Source: Nemopilema nomurai
Lineage: Eukaryota > Cnidaria > Scyphozoa > Rhizostomeae > Rhizostomatidae
Length of the DNA stretch: 64,000 nucleotides
Direction: 5' to 3'
Assembly (NCBI GenBank): GCA_003864495.1
Contig: ML133400.1
Location: 1,108,575 to 1,172,574 of the forward strand
Shown here: in pieces, positions 23,001 through 34,500 of the stretch
Numbering within the stretch: position 1 is the first letter of the stretch
Layout of the letters: each line of letters begins with the position of its first letter
Program-made: the position numbers and the translations under genes
The notes under the pieces: model-generated
What the model saw: the letters and a program-made list of their open reading frames with translations, nothing else
What the model was told of the DNA's origin: nothing
Databases searched by the model: none

Positions 23001-24113
23001 ACGTCTTGTCTATTATTGTATTTCATTGATCAATATATAGGAGAATCTCCAATTAGAGACGTGCTTCTATTTCAAGGCCATTCAGATTTAAATCGCAACT
23101 TGTGTCCCAAATACCAAATTATAGTTATATTTGCATTTGTACCTGTATTCGTTTTCTTTGCTCTCGCTGATTCCAACTTGTTCAGAAACTAACCAAGTCC
23201 AACATGTTGTTTAGAGCAACGTCTTTCAAAATGCCGGTGGATCTTCAAGCCCCAATCATAATGGTGGGGCCGGGCACCGGCATTGCGCCGTTCCGAAGTT
23301 TCTGGCAGCACCGCCAAATGCTCAGAGCCGCCGAGGGGCACAAAGGCGTTAAATGGGGCAGCATGGACCTTTACGCCGGCTGCAGGCGCTTCAAAGAAGA
23401 CAACATCTACTCAGAAGAGAAGCAACATGTGCTGAACGATGGCGTGCTGGATCACGCATATTTAGCATTGTCAAGGGAATCGAAGCTTAGAAAGGTGAAC
23501 AATGACCTATTCCCCTTTCCTGGCGGCGCGGGCGTAGGCAAGAATGCTTCCAGTATATAAACCTTACATCTTTTGCGTCAAAGCCTTTGGTACGAAACAA
23601 ATTATCGTGTGTGATAACAAGTGACGTCATCTTCTCGCCAACTTGTGACGTCATCTTCTTTTGATTTGCAGACGTACGTGCAGAATATGATATTACGCCA
23701 CGCTGAAGATGTCTGCAAAAAGCTAACAGTATGCAATGGTCACATCTATGTGTGTGGTGATGTTGCCATGGCTGCAGATGTTAACGGCACACTTTGTAAA
23801 ATCTTACAGAATCAGCTGGACTTGCCGAAGGACAAAGCAAAGGAGTTCTTAAAGGGACTCAAGGTTGGCTCTTTTACAAGCAAGTCCTCTCCAGTTTGAT
23901 TGCTATGTTTCTCACTAGCGCGTCTGCTTTAAAAAAAATTGAATTCTTTTTAGTTGCATCATCCCTAAAAGTGTTTGCCAAAATATTGATGTCGTGTTTT
24001 CTATTTAACAGAGCTCTGGTCACTACCACGAGGACATCTTTGGGGTGACCAAGATTCACAAGCGGCCAAGGGAAGACCATATATTACGCGAAATTGGACC
24101 AGATTGTTTATAA
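11770..24113 (+). CDS. NOS: Nitric oxide synthase, complete 26-exon gene
   Basis: Makes NO from arginine, O2 and NADPH. Exons: 11787(ATG)-11970, 13109-13815, 13968-14119, 14338-14500, 14658-14749, 14861-15002, 15337-15476, 15897-16007, 16375-16438, 16750-16851, 17066-17134, 17771-17970, 18168-18417, 18836-18879, 19098-19151, 19433-19607, 19837-19975, 20142-20220, 20441-20744, 21563-21607, 21781-21906, 22348-22432, 22885-22972, 23215-23494, 23672-23863, 24012-24113. Their sum is 4089 nt and every splice phase matches. The order is disordered N-terminus, zinc C-x4-C (CSRSRC), haem Cys in RCIGRIQW, substrate Glu in YMVTEIG, calmodulin-binding stretch, FMN domain (YATETG), FAD region (RYYSISSSP) and NADPH site ([12 protein letters not shown]), ending HEDIFGVT plus 20 residues. 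There is no PDZ domain. The start codon is the least certain point. Confidence 0.93.
12122..12586 (-). pseudogene. LINE reverse-transcriptase C-terminal fragment (Jockey/CR1-like)
   Basis: 154 open codons matching the thumb/C-terminal end of non-LTR reverse transcriptases: [22 protein letters not shown], then [15 protein letters not shown] and SIHRRLALE-like text ([16 protein letters not shown]). The catalytic part is missing, so this is a 5'-truncated copy. It lies in the first NOS intron (11971-13108) on the opposite strand. Confidence 0.8.
16960..17017. repeat. Perfect 17-bp inverted repeat (intron hairpin)
   Basis: CTATCAGGCTTACAGCA (16960-16976) is the exact reverse complement of 17001-17017, with a 24-nt loop. 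Outer sequences extend the pairing imperfectly. It lies in the NOS intron 16852-17065. It may be the remains of a very small MITE or a foldback; there is no evidence of function. Confidence 0.75.
17388..17575. mobile_element. Small TA-flanked MITE in a NOS intron
   Basis: Terminal inverted repeats of about 28 bp (left CTCTCCTCCGCAGAGGCTAT..., right complement CTCTCCTCCACAGAGGCTGT...) differ by only two or three bases. TA dinucleotides flank both ends (17386-17387 and 17576-17577), the target site of Tc1/mariner-type elements. It is about 188 bp with a purine-rich centre and no coding capacity. It sits in the intron 17135-17770. Confidence 0.7.
19993..20029. repeat. (CTAA)n microsatellite in a NOS intron
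   Basis: About nine tandem copies of CTAA, directly after exon 19837-19975. Confidence 0.9.
21935..22235. repeat. 32-bp minisatellite in a NOS intron
   Basis: The unit contains TTTGTAGCTAAATTGATCAT and GCTACATTGACC. About five near-identical copies occupy 22049-22210, flanked by more diverged copies back to about 21935. It lies between exons 21781-21906 and 22348-22432. Each unit contains a TTGATCA-type palindrome. Confidence 0.85.
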
Positions 24114-25461
24114 AATTTAAGTTTGAAATAATGCTTAATTTATTCCATGCATTGCTTTGAAATATGAAATGATGTTTTTTGCATGCCAATAGCATTGAAC
24201 GTATCGCTTTAAGTAACTTCGGGCTTACTAAGCTAGTTATGATAAATGTGTATATTGCAATTATTTAGTTTTATTCTTTATGTAATTGAATAAGTATTTC
24301 TAATCAAGAGGTAATATGTAGTTAAGCTAGCACTAAACGAATCATACACAGCAAATTCTCCAGCAAGACTTGATACTTCTGGAAAAGCTCTTTGTCGAAG
24401 CAAGTTAGACATGAGAGCGAGGTCAGAAATGACAAGTTTACATAACAGATAGATTCCGCTGAAGACTGGCAGAAACCAAAGCACAATATCCTCTTGGCAG
24501 CTTGCTTTAACTTCGACTGTCCCTTCCTGGCGTAGCAAACCATTTTTCAGGAGAGGAGGGTTTCTCCTGCGCCCAAACGAAATAAAAAACACTATTTTAA
24601 AATTGTGCCAAATTGACACAAGCGGCAACATAAGTGGCTTGAAAACTGAAATATTGCTTCAAAAGCACTATTTTGATTTGCCAGGTTGCTTTTCTATATT
24701 AATGTAAATATGCGACTGGTGGTGACGCAAGTCGAAGCATTTTTTCTATAGTCAAAAGTTTCCTATCTGTAATATATCCTAATAATTTAGTAAATTTTAT
24801 TCTTTGAAATTTTCTTCTGGCTGTAGCTTAATAAATATAGATGTACATATTCAAACACTGCCCCTTTTTGACTCAAAAAGACTTCAAGTTAATGCGTTAC
24901 AGTAAGGAGAAATGATAGGAGGATATGAGAATATTGGGAATCCAGACTGAGAATACAAGGCAGCAATGTGAAGGGAACAATTATCCGTCTAACATGGAAA
25001 AGAAAAGGAAGAAATATAAAGCCTATACAAAAGAAAAGCTCTCACATATCTTGTCTTTTCTGTTAAGCCTTTCTATAATCTAAACGCTACTGTCATCTAG
25101 AAACAGATAAAGTCCCTGTTCAGAGAAGTTTCCGAAAATCAACTTATGGAACTGAAGGGGCAGCTTTAGATATCACAATTGGCATAGTGACAATACAAAA
25201 AGACAATATTGGACAAATTCCCCTTTTCTTGAGGTGATTTTCTTACGTACATTGGCTACTGTTGGATACTGTTTGACCTGTCGATAGCTTTATGCAACGC
25301 TCACTGCGCATGCGTGGCAAGATCCTCCTCCTGACTATATGATTCAGTTTGAGTCCCAGACTAGCTCTGTGTTGCATTAACGAGCCAACGAAGAGCAGAA
25401 CAACTGTTTGCAGACTGAGTCTATATAGATACATACACATTTAATTCAAAATTTGTGCAAA
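24114..25461. other. Tail-to-tail spacer between NOS and the adhesion GPCR
   Basis: Holds the NOS 3' untranslated region and no supported gene. A clear AATAAA on the plus strand occurs only at 24581-24586. I cannot tell whether NOS transcripts end there. Confidence 0.4.
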
Positions 25462-25467
25462 TTTATT
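25462..25467 (-). terminator. Polyadenylation signal of the adhesion GPCR
   Basis: AATAAA on the minus strand, 66 nt after the stop codon at 25533. The spacing is suitable for cleavage of the transcript shortly after. Confidence 0.6.
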
Positions 25468-25532
25468 ATGAATGTATATAAAACAAGCAGTGAAAGTCAA
25501 AAATGGCAACAAAGTTCTTCTGTGCTCTTTTC

Positions 25533-28500
25533 TCATCGACTTATTGACTGGCTAGGCCAACTGCTGACGTGATCCAGTTTTATCGTCTGGTTCATGGAAC
25601 CAATAGAGGCTACAGTCCCTTGTTCATCGACCTTTGTTCTTGCAGCAAAACATTGTTTGCTTACACGGCGCCATTCTTTCTTCACATCTTCATTTCTTGC
25701 ACAAAAGAAGATGAAGATGAAAAATCCTTGCATCGAGTTGAAGATGCAAAAAAGGAGTTGGAAGGTGAACTTGAGATCCTCAATCGCAATTAGACCGAAT
25801 ATCCAGGTGCAGCCGAGGAGAACTGAGAAGTAAACAGCCATCTTTGCTTTGGATCGCTTCCTCAAGCCCTTGTTAGGGACATAGGCCGATTGTCTGCTCA
25901 CTGAGACGATAGCAGCAATAAGCACCAGGAAGTTTATGAACAGGATCAGACTGACTGGCGTCAAATATGCCAGGTAGAAGGGGAGACCAGCTACCATACA
26001 CCTTAAAGGACGAAAGCAAACCGTTTCATACGCTGCCAAATTCATAACAAGTGTACCAACACGAATTCACATGCATACTTAGTATGGTGTTTAGTAGGTT
26101 TGATGAGCCTGCAGTGATGATTCGTTGGTCTGCAAGACACCTAAGTTCAGCAGCTCAACCAGCCCAGCTCCAGGGTTTCTATGCATTAGGAAGGTTTATA
26201 GAAATCTTCTATCTAAGGATGTCAATTTCATCCTTAGACGATGAATAGTAAACAAATCCTGTAAGGTTTGCATACGAAAAAGTTTAATTACCGACCGACT
26301 GCAATAGCTCCTACGTCTAGGCACGACGATACGGTTGCTCACCTCCATTGTCCAGGGTCTGTGCTGTTGTAATAGCCATGTAGCTGCGAAACCAGGCTTG
26401 CTGCTAGTACAATGACGAGAGGAAAGCCTGAAAACATTTTTATTTGCTGTTATAAAGTTTAAATTTTTCTTCAACACAGAAAGAGCTGAAAGAATGTGGA
26501 AAATAGTTCACTGCCAGTACCTTTTGAGTGCAGTTCGTTAAAATAAAGGTCCTTTCATTTCGAGAGCTATCAATTGAAGAGAAAAACAAATTGGAATAAG
26601 AGGTGTGCTCAACCTAAAGAAACAACTAGTAAACGAAATTGCCGAAAAAGACGAGCTAATAAGGTGCACAAAAAATTTTGCACTATAAATTTGTCAGAAT
26701 AAAATACCGCGAGAAATTTACATCATATACCGCGTGGCATAGCGCTGAAGTCTCTGAACTTGTTGCTATGCAGTCTTTGATCCACATTCGAGGCTTCAAG
26801 TAAAAATTGCGCAGCACGCTTCTTGATAGAATTATCAACATGCTAGCCAATGTCGAACTACTGTCATATATTTGTATTATACAACACAAAAATAAATATA
26901 TGAGAAACGGACTTGAAGCGACCCTTGTCTTTAGAGACATCTGGATAATAGCCAGTGTAAAACATGGAAACGTCTAACTCAATGAGAATGCAAGTTTTGC
27001 AACAAAATTCATCGACATGTACAAACCCCAAGCACAGATATCGGCCTTGGTCAAAAATTTCGTCGATTCCTTACGAAAGACAACAACCAGACTGCGATAA
27101 ATGTTGTAAGCTTCCACGACCATCCAACAAAACGTTGTTAGGACGAAGTAATGCAAAAGCACTGAAATGACCCTGCAGCCGATGGGCGAGTTGATGCTGC
27201 TGCCGACAAGGAATATCACCATCGTCATCATCAAGGACGTTGACAAGCGAAGCAAGATCTTGTTTGCAATTGTGGTTCGCAGGTTTCTGTAGAGGAAAAT
27301 TGCACTTCAAAAAGCCCACCCAATCTACCAACAGTCTCAATGACCATGGGTGCGAATACATCCAAGGGAAGCAAAGACGATGCCCGAATGAAGAGGAAAT
27401 TATTTTTACCACTTCTTCATGAGACCAGTGAAGTATTTACCCGTGGGCCTACTGGGCCCGGGCTAAGGGGTCCCTAAGATTTTCAATTTCAGTGGGCCCC
27501 GAGCAAAGGTTTTAAACCTACATGAATTGAGTACCAAGAAATAAATTATTCTGGTATACTTTAAGGGGCCCCGATCAAATTTTGGCCCAGGGCCCTGACA
27601 GTCATGAAACTTTAAGGAAAACTTCAGTTATAAGCAGACAGAGAAATTAATAAAAACAAAGGTAGCAAAGCTATGCTGGAGATGTGGCCTTCCTTCGCGA
27701 AAATGAATATTGAAAGAAAGGGCTTCTAAAAGCTTGTTGGCTTGTAGCGTAGCGGTATACTAGAGGCAACGGCATTGAATAGAGGCAACGGCATTGAATA
27801 GAGGCAACGGCATTGAATAGAGGCAATCACTTGACGTAGTTCTCACCTAAAACACGAGAATGTGAGCGTCGTAGCAAACAACCCAAACATGGAAATGATG
27901 CAGCCAATATATGAAACGATACTGAGGGCTTCACTCTCTAACTTTGTAAGTGGTCGTGAGGAGACGTCCAGCAAAATTGCAAAATTGGTCATGTGGTTGC
28001 AGCTGCATTGATACAAGCCACGATGAAGACCTTTCAATGTACAGCCTTTCGTTGACCAATCACCTTTTCCATCTACAAAATCAACAACAACCATCAGCTT
28101 CGAACTGAAAAGATTGCAAAAATACCTTACATCGTATTATTTATCATATCATAACAGAAGAAGAAATTTGGATAATTAAACAGTTCTTTCGCAACAAGAT
28201 AGTTAAGGTTTACTAAACAAGTTGTAAAATTTTGTAAATTTAAAAATAATCGCTACTTTTCTCACAAATCAAAGAACTAACCCTTAGCATTGAAATTCCA
28301 ATACACGCACTCTATATGCCCGCTTGAATTAGGCCGGAAGTAATTCTGAATTTCCTCTTCGCCATTAAGGTTCTGAATCCGTCTTCCGTTCACCATAAGG
28401 GAAACAATTTTACCGTTAATGAGCTGTCTCTTTGCAGATTTATTTAGAACCTCGGCAGTTTCTTGGAAAAATACAGGCTTGTTGAACAAAAAGCTGGTGA

Positions 28501-31500
28501 GCTTCTTGGTTTTCAAGTCTCCTTTCTTGTTCATCTTCTTGAGCGAAGCGGGAGATAGGTAAACAAATGCCAACAAGGACTTCTCATCTAGAAATTGCCC
28601 TTTGCCAAACTTCAATTGAGGAAGCCCAGTTGTTTCATTTCTGAAACCTAGAATTGAGAGTCCTTCATTGACTGTTTCTTCTTTGAAGTTATTCATTCCA
28701 AAGGCAATGTTATCCTGCTCCTCCGTAATCGTCGAATTCACTTGAACTCCGTCAGACAATTTTTCAAGCAACCGCAGCACCCTTTGATAAAAATACCTTT
28801 TAAGCTGATAAATAAACACTTCCCATTTGTAACATGACGCAATTTGATATTATGCTTGCTTTCTAGTATAAAGACTAGTCTTAAAAAGAGAAAATCCCTC
28901 TTCTTCTTTTAACAATAAGTTCGTCGTGGGAAGTAGCCTCCGTCCGACCCTCTCTCATCAATTTCCTATCCAACATCCACCACACCCATTGTCATATCTC
29001 CTTCTAATTTGCAGTGTTTAAACTCTTCTACCTATCTCTCACTCTTCATCTCTTTCATTTTCTAGTGCTATTTCCACTATCTGCTTATCTCTCCAACCCA
29101 CTTTTCCTTTTTTACCGCCCGTTACCCTATGTTAAATCTCCACAGCCATTAACCAATATCTACTGCCCCTTTATGTCCCATCCTCCATCCTTTTTCTCTC
29201 GTCACAACAAAGAGATCCTTAGTCTACAACTTTACGCTCACAGTGCTTACCAATGAACACGAGGGAAGTGGGAAAGACACCGGAGGCTTTGTGAGATGTA
29301 TTACAATTCGGTTTCACTGTCTTTTCTCGCACAATATAGGAAAAAGAAAAGCAGCTTGCGATTCCTTACCTCGTTGAGGTATTCATAGTTGTCTGTGCTT
29401 CCATAAGCAATTCACTGGCAACGTTCATTAAGTCACTGGCGGTTCCAAGAACGTCTTGAAGCACCTGTTTAAGAGAGGCATTATCGCCATTGAAACTTTA
29501 ACTCTGCAAAAATGCTGAAGATCAGAGCTTAATTAATACCGCACTGTTCTCTTATAGTACAAATGTCCAAAGATTTTCTTTAGCTTCTTTCCAAAACCTA
29601 GATTAAGGCAACAAGTACAATAATTCACACTTGCACAAATTGTAGAGTGGAACAAGAGAAATATAAACTTCAAGCCGGAAGCAGATCGTCGCAAAAAGAG
29701 GAGAGAGAGAATGAGCACCAGACACTCACCGCATTTTGATCATCAGGAACCTCAACCACGTTTTCTAGAACATCAGTAGAAAACCCAACATCGAGCTCAT
29801 TGGTAAAGTTATTGGCCTTTTTGGTGAGCTTTCGCAGCTCATTGGCAGCTGCTTTCTTGTTGTCCTTATTCAGCTTTTGCTAAGTATTCATGCAAAGAAA
29901 TGGCAACATTGAGTAGTGGAAGGATCGAAACTACGAAAATTGTTGATATGCCGGCAGTTTTCTGGTGCTTCAGTGGGCAAAGCTGCCAAGTGCAACTGCT
30001 ATTGCAAACTGTGTTGGTAACGTGTACAAATACGGAGTACTATTATTTGTCGTTCCCCCCATTGAGTCTCCATTAACGAGGTGAGGCTTTACGTTGTTAT
30101 GGGATGGATAAAGTGGAGGTTCAACGTTGAAACTGAGAGTTTTATGCGATAATCAACTGTGAAATACATTCTCTAAGTGGGTGTATTAAATAGTGAACCT
30201 ACTTAAAGTGCAAAGTTTAAGTACTTGGAGTGTTTCCTTTAACAAGCGATTATTATAGGCAACGCTGAATTGTTTTCTCTGCTTGTTTTACAAGCTGAAG
30301 ACATTTTTGGGCGAAAATAGTTAAGATTTTCAAAAAAAGTCTAAATGCACAAATTTGACATTAGCATTGCACTGACATTTTGAGGAAGATGAAAACTTTT
30401 CTCGAAAATCAAGGAAGGAAGCGAAGTATCAATAACTTGATTCATACTACCTCGGATAACCGTTTGAGTTCTTTGGTCATTTGCGAGGCCACGGGACAGT
30501 GTGAAGTCTCTGGTTCCAGCCACTTTGCTCCCTTAGCAAAATCGGTTTGACAAAAGCGATGGGCAGTGCTGGGTTTATTTCGCTTACTGAAAGGACAGCG
30601 CATTTCCGATGTCGTCGCGTGGAGGGTGGTCGGCCAATAGATTTCACCAACTGCTGACGATGAGTCTTTCCCTGTCACTGAAGGCACACAGCAATCTGCA
30701 AAATAAATGGCAAGATATTTGCCCCTTCTCTTTGATATTCTGCTAATTGTTTTATTCCCATCATGCTTTTATTAAAGCCACTTCATTTACTTCCAGAATA
30801 CCTCTTTGTTATAAAAACATCACCTTCTTGGATGTCACCTTGTTTTTAGAGAAACAACCCATCACCAAGAAAAAGCAAATTATTTTCATGAAAGCCATAG
30901 AGGAGTAAGAAAGCAGGAACCTCTCGATTGCTTTTCAACATAAGACGAAGATTTTTTAATCATCAACTTATTACAACTGACACCGTATTTTAACAGAATC
31001 TACTAAAATATTGTAGAGTAGGATGCCTGCATGAAACAATCTTTACACCTAGCCCCTATTTTCATATTTGCTTCGCCAAAAATATCTCGCCTAGCTTCTA
31101 GCTAAAGCTTGCTGCATACAACTATTTCAGTACAATAAATGATCCACCATATTGCTTGCACCTCCTTCCCGATTTCCACGTGTTTTCACGTTGCTAAGTG
31201 CCAGAAATACCTTTGTCATAAGAATTAGCTTACCTAGGCTTGTTGTGTTGAAGTGGCTTGTGAATTTTCCTGTATGAGTAAGTTTACAGATCCCAAGCCT
31301 TTCGCTTTCTGTCACATTCCGATAGTAGGCTGTCAGAAGTACATTTGAGCCATCAGGTGTAACAGAACTAAATGCAAATAAACATATTATTAGAGTTTGT
31401 CAAAAGATGGTTCGACAAATAACAAGCTTAATTTTAATGCAGCAAACAAAGAATCGATGAAATCAGTTGTATACAGAAAAAGTAACATTTTCATTTATGT

Positions 31501-34500
31501 AAATACTTTTAAATAAAATTTGCTTCCTTCGTAAATATTTCTTGTTATTCATCATCACTCCTGTTCTGAAGTTCCGTCTTATTTTTAAAACATGTCTGAA
31601 TCACACAATACAATATGTATCAAAGCAATGAAAGAACAAATGCTGCCCTAGAAAATTTCATTCAAGACGAGCTCAATCCAACTTTAAAAGACTTTCCTTT
31701 AATTTTATGCAAAAGCATAAGATTTTTCGACATTGGGAGAAAAAAGGAAATCAAAGAGTGTTTTAAGGTAAGTTAATAGATTAGCCTATCATTCTCATAA
31801 GCAACATGTTTGTTATCTGATTAAATTGTAATCCAATAAGTAAAATCTTCAGCTAGCGGCATAAGTTGTTTTTTCTTAGCTGTGAGTAAATTGTTTTACT
31901 TACGAGTCGTTTTTACCTCTATTGACCACCAGATAAAAACTTTCCCTTTGGAGCTTGTTCTTTTTCAACGACTTGGCCAGCTGAAAAATAGTAATTTTAT
32001 TAACCTCTATGTATAAGTAGATGATGATTCATTTCTAGGTGAATAACATCATGGGCAGTTGTCTATTGAAAAGAAAAGCAAAGGAAAGAAAAGAAAAGAA
32101 AAGGAAAGAAAAGGAAAGAAAAGGGAAGAAAAGGAAAGAAAGGAATGGAGAGAAAAGAAAAGAAAAGGAAAGAAAAGGGAAGAAAAGGAAAGAAAAGGAA
32201 AGAAAAGGAAAGAAAAGGAATGAAGAGAAAAGAGAAGAAAAGGAAAGAAAGGAATGAAGAGAAAAGAAAAGAAAAAGAAAGAAAAGAAAAGGAAAGAAAA
32301 GGAAAGGAAAGAAAAGGAAAGAAAAGGAAAGAAAAGGAATGAAGAGAAAAGAGAAGAAAAGGAAAGAAAGGAATGAAGAGAAAAGAAAAGAAAAAGAAAG
32401 AAAAGAAAAGGAAAGAAAAGGAAAGAAAAGGGAAGAAAAGAAAAGGAAAGAAAGGAATGAAGCGAAAAGAAAAGAAAAGGAAAGAAAAGAAAAGGAAAGG
32501 AAAGAAAAGGGAAGAAAAGGAAAGAAAAGGAAAGAAAAGAAAAGGAAAGAAAGGAATGAAGCGAAAAGAAAAGAAAAGGAAAGAAAAGAAAAGGAAAGGA
32601 AAGAAAAGGGAAGAAAAGGGAAGAAAAGGAAAGAAAAGGAAAGAAAAGGAAAGAAAAGGAAAGAAAAGGAAAGAAAGGAATGAAGAGAAAAGAAAAGAAA
32701 AAGAAAGAAAAGAAAAGGAAAGAAAAGGAAAGAAAAGGGAAGAAAAGGAAAGAAAGGAATGGAGAGAAAAGAAAAGAAAAGGAAAGAAAAGGGAAGAAAA
32801 GGAAAGAAAGGAATGGAGAGAAAAGAAAAGAAAAGGAAAGAAAAGGGAAGAAAAGGAAAGAAAAGGAAAGAAAAGGAAAGAAAAGGAAAGAAAAGGAAAG
32901 AAAAGAACTTATTTTAAGCACTAATGAAGTCTTGACAAAAAATGCAACAAGAACAATATATAAAATGATATATTGATATAGTTTTCAAGTTGGAAAATAT
33001 CGAGGATCATTAAATTCATTAGTTGGAAAATGATAAGAGCCGCTTTGGTTCAAGTTTAACGGTTACTCACTTTTATCCCAAATATATACTCGAACTCATC
33101 CAGTGTCAAAATGGTCTTGTTTTGCAACAGCAGCTGGGTCATGTTACTGGCTTTGATTTCCCAAGTCATCGTAGAGACATCTTCAAAAATGAGAAAGATA
33201 ATTTCTATATATATATATTCAGAGACGGAGTTAGACATTGTGCCAATCTGAGTTCGTTAAAGTACAGTTTCATTAGTTTTATGAGTTTGAAAACTGTTAA
33301 AAAGTAAATACAAACTTGGCGGCAAAAACTAGAAGGTATAGAAATTAGCTAGGGTCTTGATGAAAGTTGAAGGAAAACCAAGCTCTTTGAAAATATGTAT
33401 AAGGAACCTGTTAACCACAATAAAGTGTTGTTTCCCAGATACAGCTTGTCGGCTTCAGCAACGCATCTGTAGTAGCCTTGAACAAATGGGTTCGTGATAG
33501 CCAAGTCCAAAAACTGTGTTTGCAAGACGTCCAGCCCCCCAGTGACTTGAGTGAAATTGGATTGTGTAAACTGGATGTGTTCTCGGAGCATATCAATAGA
33601 CCGTCCATCTTTTTCCCATCTGAAACTTGGTCTCTTCTTCATACCATTTCTGTAGATGAACGAGCATTGTAGCTGGACTTTTGGCATGGCCGTCAGAGAG
33701 ACATTGACCGCGTTTATCTTGTTTGAAACCAGTTGAACTTTGATAAATTGAAAAACATTTATGGAAAAAGCAGATATAAGCTGCCAGTAATTATCATTAA
33801 ATCTATACGAACAGGTGAACTTGCAGGTTTCCTTTGAAGAATTGATATATGATATATGCTTGAAGTCGTAGATAAGCTTTTGAAAAAAGTTTATGGTATA
33901 TTTTGGCGAATAGCACCAAGGGATAATAAACGATAAAACGTTTGTAAGCGTTCTCAAGGGAAAAGATAAATGTTTGAAAATCGCATACGCATGTTGCAGT
34001 AAATAGATTTTGACTCATATTTAGTGATAAAGTTGGTGTTTGAAACATAACCTCTAACAAAGCAAACATAGAATGGTCTCTAATATTTGACAACACGTAT
34101 CTTCTTCAAATCAATTGCATACTGTAAGTCAAACTCACCATCTGGTGTTACCGGTGCCTGTGTATTATTAGAAGGTGTAGATGTGCTACCTAGGGTCCTC
34201 GTAGGATCCGAATTGACCCCTTTCTTGTCACTTGTAGTTTTTGGGGCGGCTGTAGTGGCATCAATGATGTCAACACGGATGAAGCAATCCTTCAGACCAT
34301 CCAAACTGACTGTGTACAAAAAGTTCCCGCCGAGAAGTACACTACGGTATTGGTATATGGAAGTAGCCACGAGAATCGCCTGTCTGGTTGCATTCAAGCA
34401 AAATATGTTGAAGACCGATTTATCGGGAGTAGTAGAGCATGCCGAAATGGGGCTCGTGGGATTTGCAGTTGAGAAGTTCCCAAACGTCACGATGAGCTTC

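Noticed and set aside
32049..32921. 290-codon Phe/Ser/Leu frame and several Lys/Arg/Glu-rich frames
   Set aside because: They arise from the pure purine tract, which lacks stop codons on both strands; no start context, splice sites or homology.
33408..33416. Alternative donor TG|GTTAAC at 33416 for the Ig exon
   Set aside because: It leaves a phase that creates a stop at the next exon; the donor ACAG|GTTCCT at 33408 keeps the frame.
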